NCBI GenBank assembly: GCA_002786915.1
Contig: PCUV01000059.1
Coordinates: 1 to 58,658, forward strand
Reading direction: 5' to 3'
Length of the DNA stretch: 58,658 nucleotides
Origin: Comamonadaceae bacterium CG12_big_fil_rev_8_21_14_0_65_59_15
GTDB lineage: Bacteria > Pseudomonadota > Gammaproteobacteria > Burkholderiales > Burkholderiaceae_C
Made by a program: the position numbers and the translations under genes
The notes under the pieces: generated by a model
Database searches by the model: none
What the model was told of the DNA's origin: nothing
Seen by the model: only the letters and a program-made list of their open reading frames with translations
Shown here: positions 58,224-58,658 of the stretch, in pieces
Layout of the letters: every line of letters starts with the position of its first letter
Numbering within the stretch: the stretch's first letter is position 1

Positions 58224-58447
58224 TACAGCGTGACCCACCATGTCAAGGAATTGGCCGCGCGTGATGGCATGTCTGTGAATCAGCTCAGTGCCAGCGCGGC
58301 AACTGAAAAAGTGGCATCGGTGTTGACACTGGTTTTTTGAAGTCGGAAGCTGCCGAGGGTAAACGCAGCGACTTTGACCATTACTTGCGCATGGTGCCGA
58401 ATGCATCGGCACAAGAGGGTGATGAGCGGTTGAAGGGCGGGAGCTGA
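58224..58447 (+). pseudogene. Frameshifted HicB/CopG-like antitoxin gene
   Basis: The plus strand reads HVKELAARDGMSVNQLSASA followed by ATEKVASVLTL, then a stop. After a one-base shift in the T run near 58335 it continues SEAAEGKRSDFDHYLRMVPN to a TGA at 58447. The joined protein looks like a ribbon-helix-helix HicB-like antitoxin whose N-terminal strand is also damaged. The remaining 58448-58658 shows nothing I can support. Confidence 0.7.
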
Positions 58448-58658
58448 CATTTTTTTAACATTCAATTGGACTTTTGCGGAGGCTCCCTCAGCCGTGTTTT
58501 GGCGCAATTCGTCAATGATCCGGCTCACTTGAATTTCAGTGCCTATCTGAGTTCGGAGAGTGCTCGCGTTTGACTGCAAAAGACCCATAAGAGCCCTTCA
58601 GGACAGGCAGCTTTCCGGATGCCCAGTTCAACCCCAGGCAGAAGCCATTGAAGGAGGG

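Noticed and set aside
58280..58588. 102-codon minus-strand frame at the window end
   Set aside because: It lies antisense to the frameshifted antitoxin pseudogene and has no recognisable motif or ribosome site.

Overview
The window looks like the chromosome of a betaproteobacterium of the Burkholderiales, most likely Comamonadaceae and close to Rhodoferax. This rests on gene content and order (hda next to a HAD hydrolase, pcnB and folK; a B12-dependent ribonucleotide reductase; an iscR-led ISC operon), on high GC, and on short intergenic repeats of a type I recall from that family. No database was searched. No rRNA, tRNA, CRISPR array, insertion sequence or integrase was recognised.

Layout. 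90-5236: RND efflux pump, adaptor and TetR regulator with a probable operator. 5382-9092 (minus): xth, folA, a DMT transporter and thyA behind a chromosomal ccdAB toxin-antitoxin pair. 9294-13862 (plus): AI-2E-family permease, hda, HAD phosphatase, pcnB, folK. 13889-14042: a 154-bp nested palindrome, then ridA. 14814-19485: a 2-oxoacid:acceptor oxidoreductase operon (gamma, alpha, beta, and a GltD-like flavoprotein fused to a ferredoxin domain), then a universal stress protein. 20090-23014 (minus): nrdJ behind two NrdR boxes. 23284-25449: uvrB. 25543-31070: iscR-iscS-iscU-iscA-hscB-hscA-fdx. 31256-32909: dnaQ and an RhtA-like exporter.

33255-43868 (minus) is the most unusual part. It is a twelve-gene, largely translationally coupled array: a trypsin-FHA membrane protein, two PP2C phosphatases, a MotB/ExbD-like protein with a DUF2135-like tail, two zinc-ribbon FHA proteins, a ParE-type toxin-antitoxin pair, a Hanks-type Ser/Thr kinase with a zinc ribbon and membrane anchor, an FRG-domain protein, a MotA/ExbB-like channel protein and a VWA-FHA membrane protein. 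I infer a membrane phospho-signalling machine coupled to an ion channel, possibly a conflict or defence system. Decayed toxin-antitoxin remnants lie at its distal edge.

43983-47502: a TPP riboswitch followed by the thiamine transporter thiBPQ. The 3' end of thiQ is duplicated, and a higBA pair and a truncated cytosine-5 DNA methyltransferase lie between the two copies. 49102-58658: an SGNH hydrolase, a penicillin-acylase-family enzyme, mutS, a Phd-PIN pair, an unknown 441-aa protein, a Phd-RelE pair and a frameshifted antitoxin pseudogene. Five intact toxin-antitoxin pairs and two decayed ones occur in under 60 kb.
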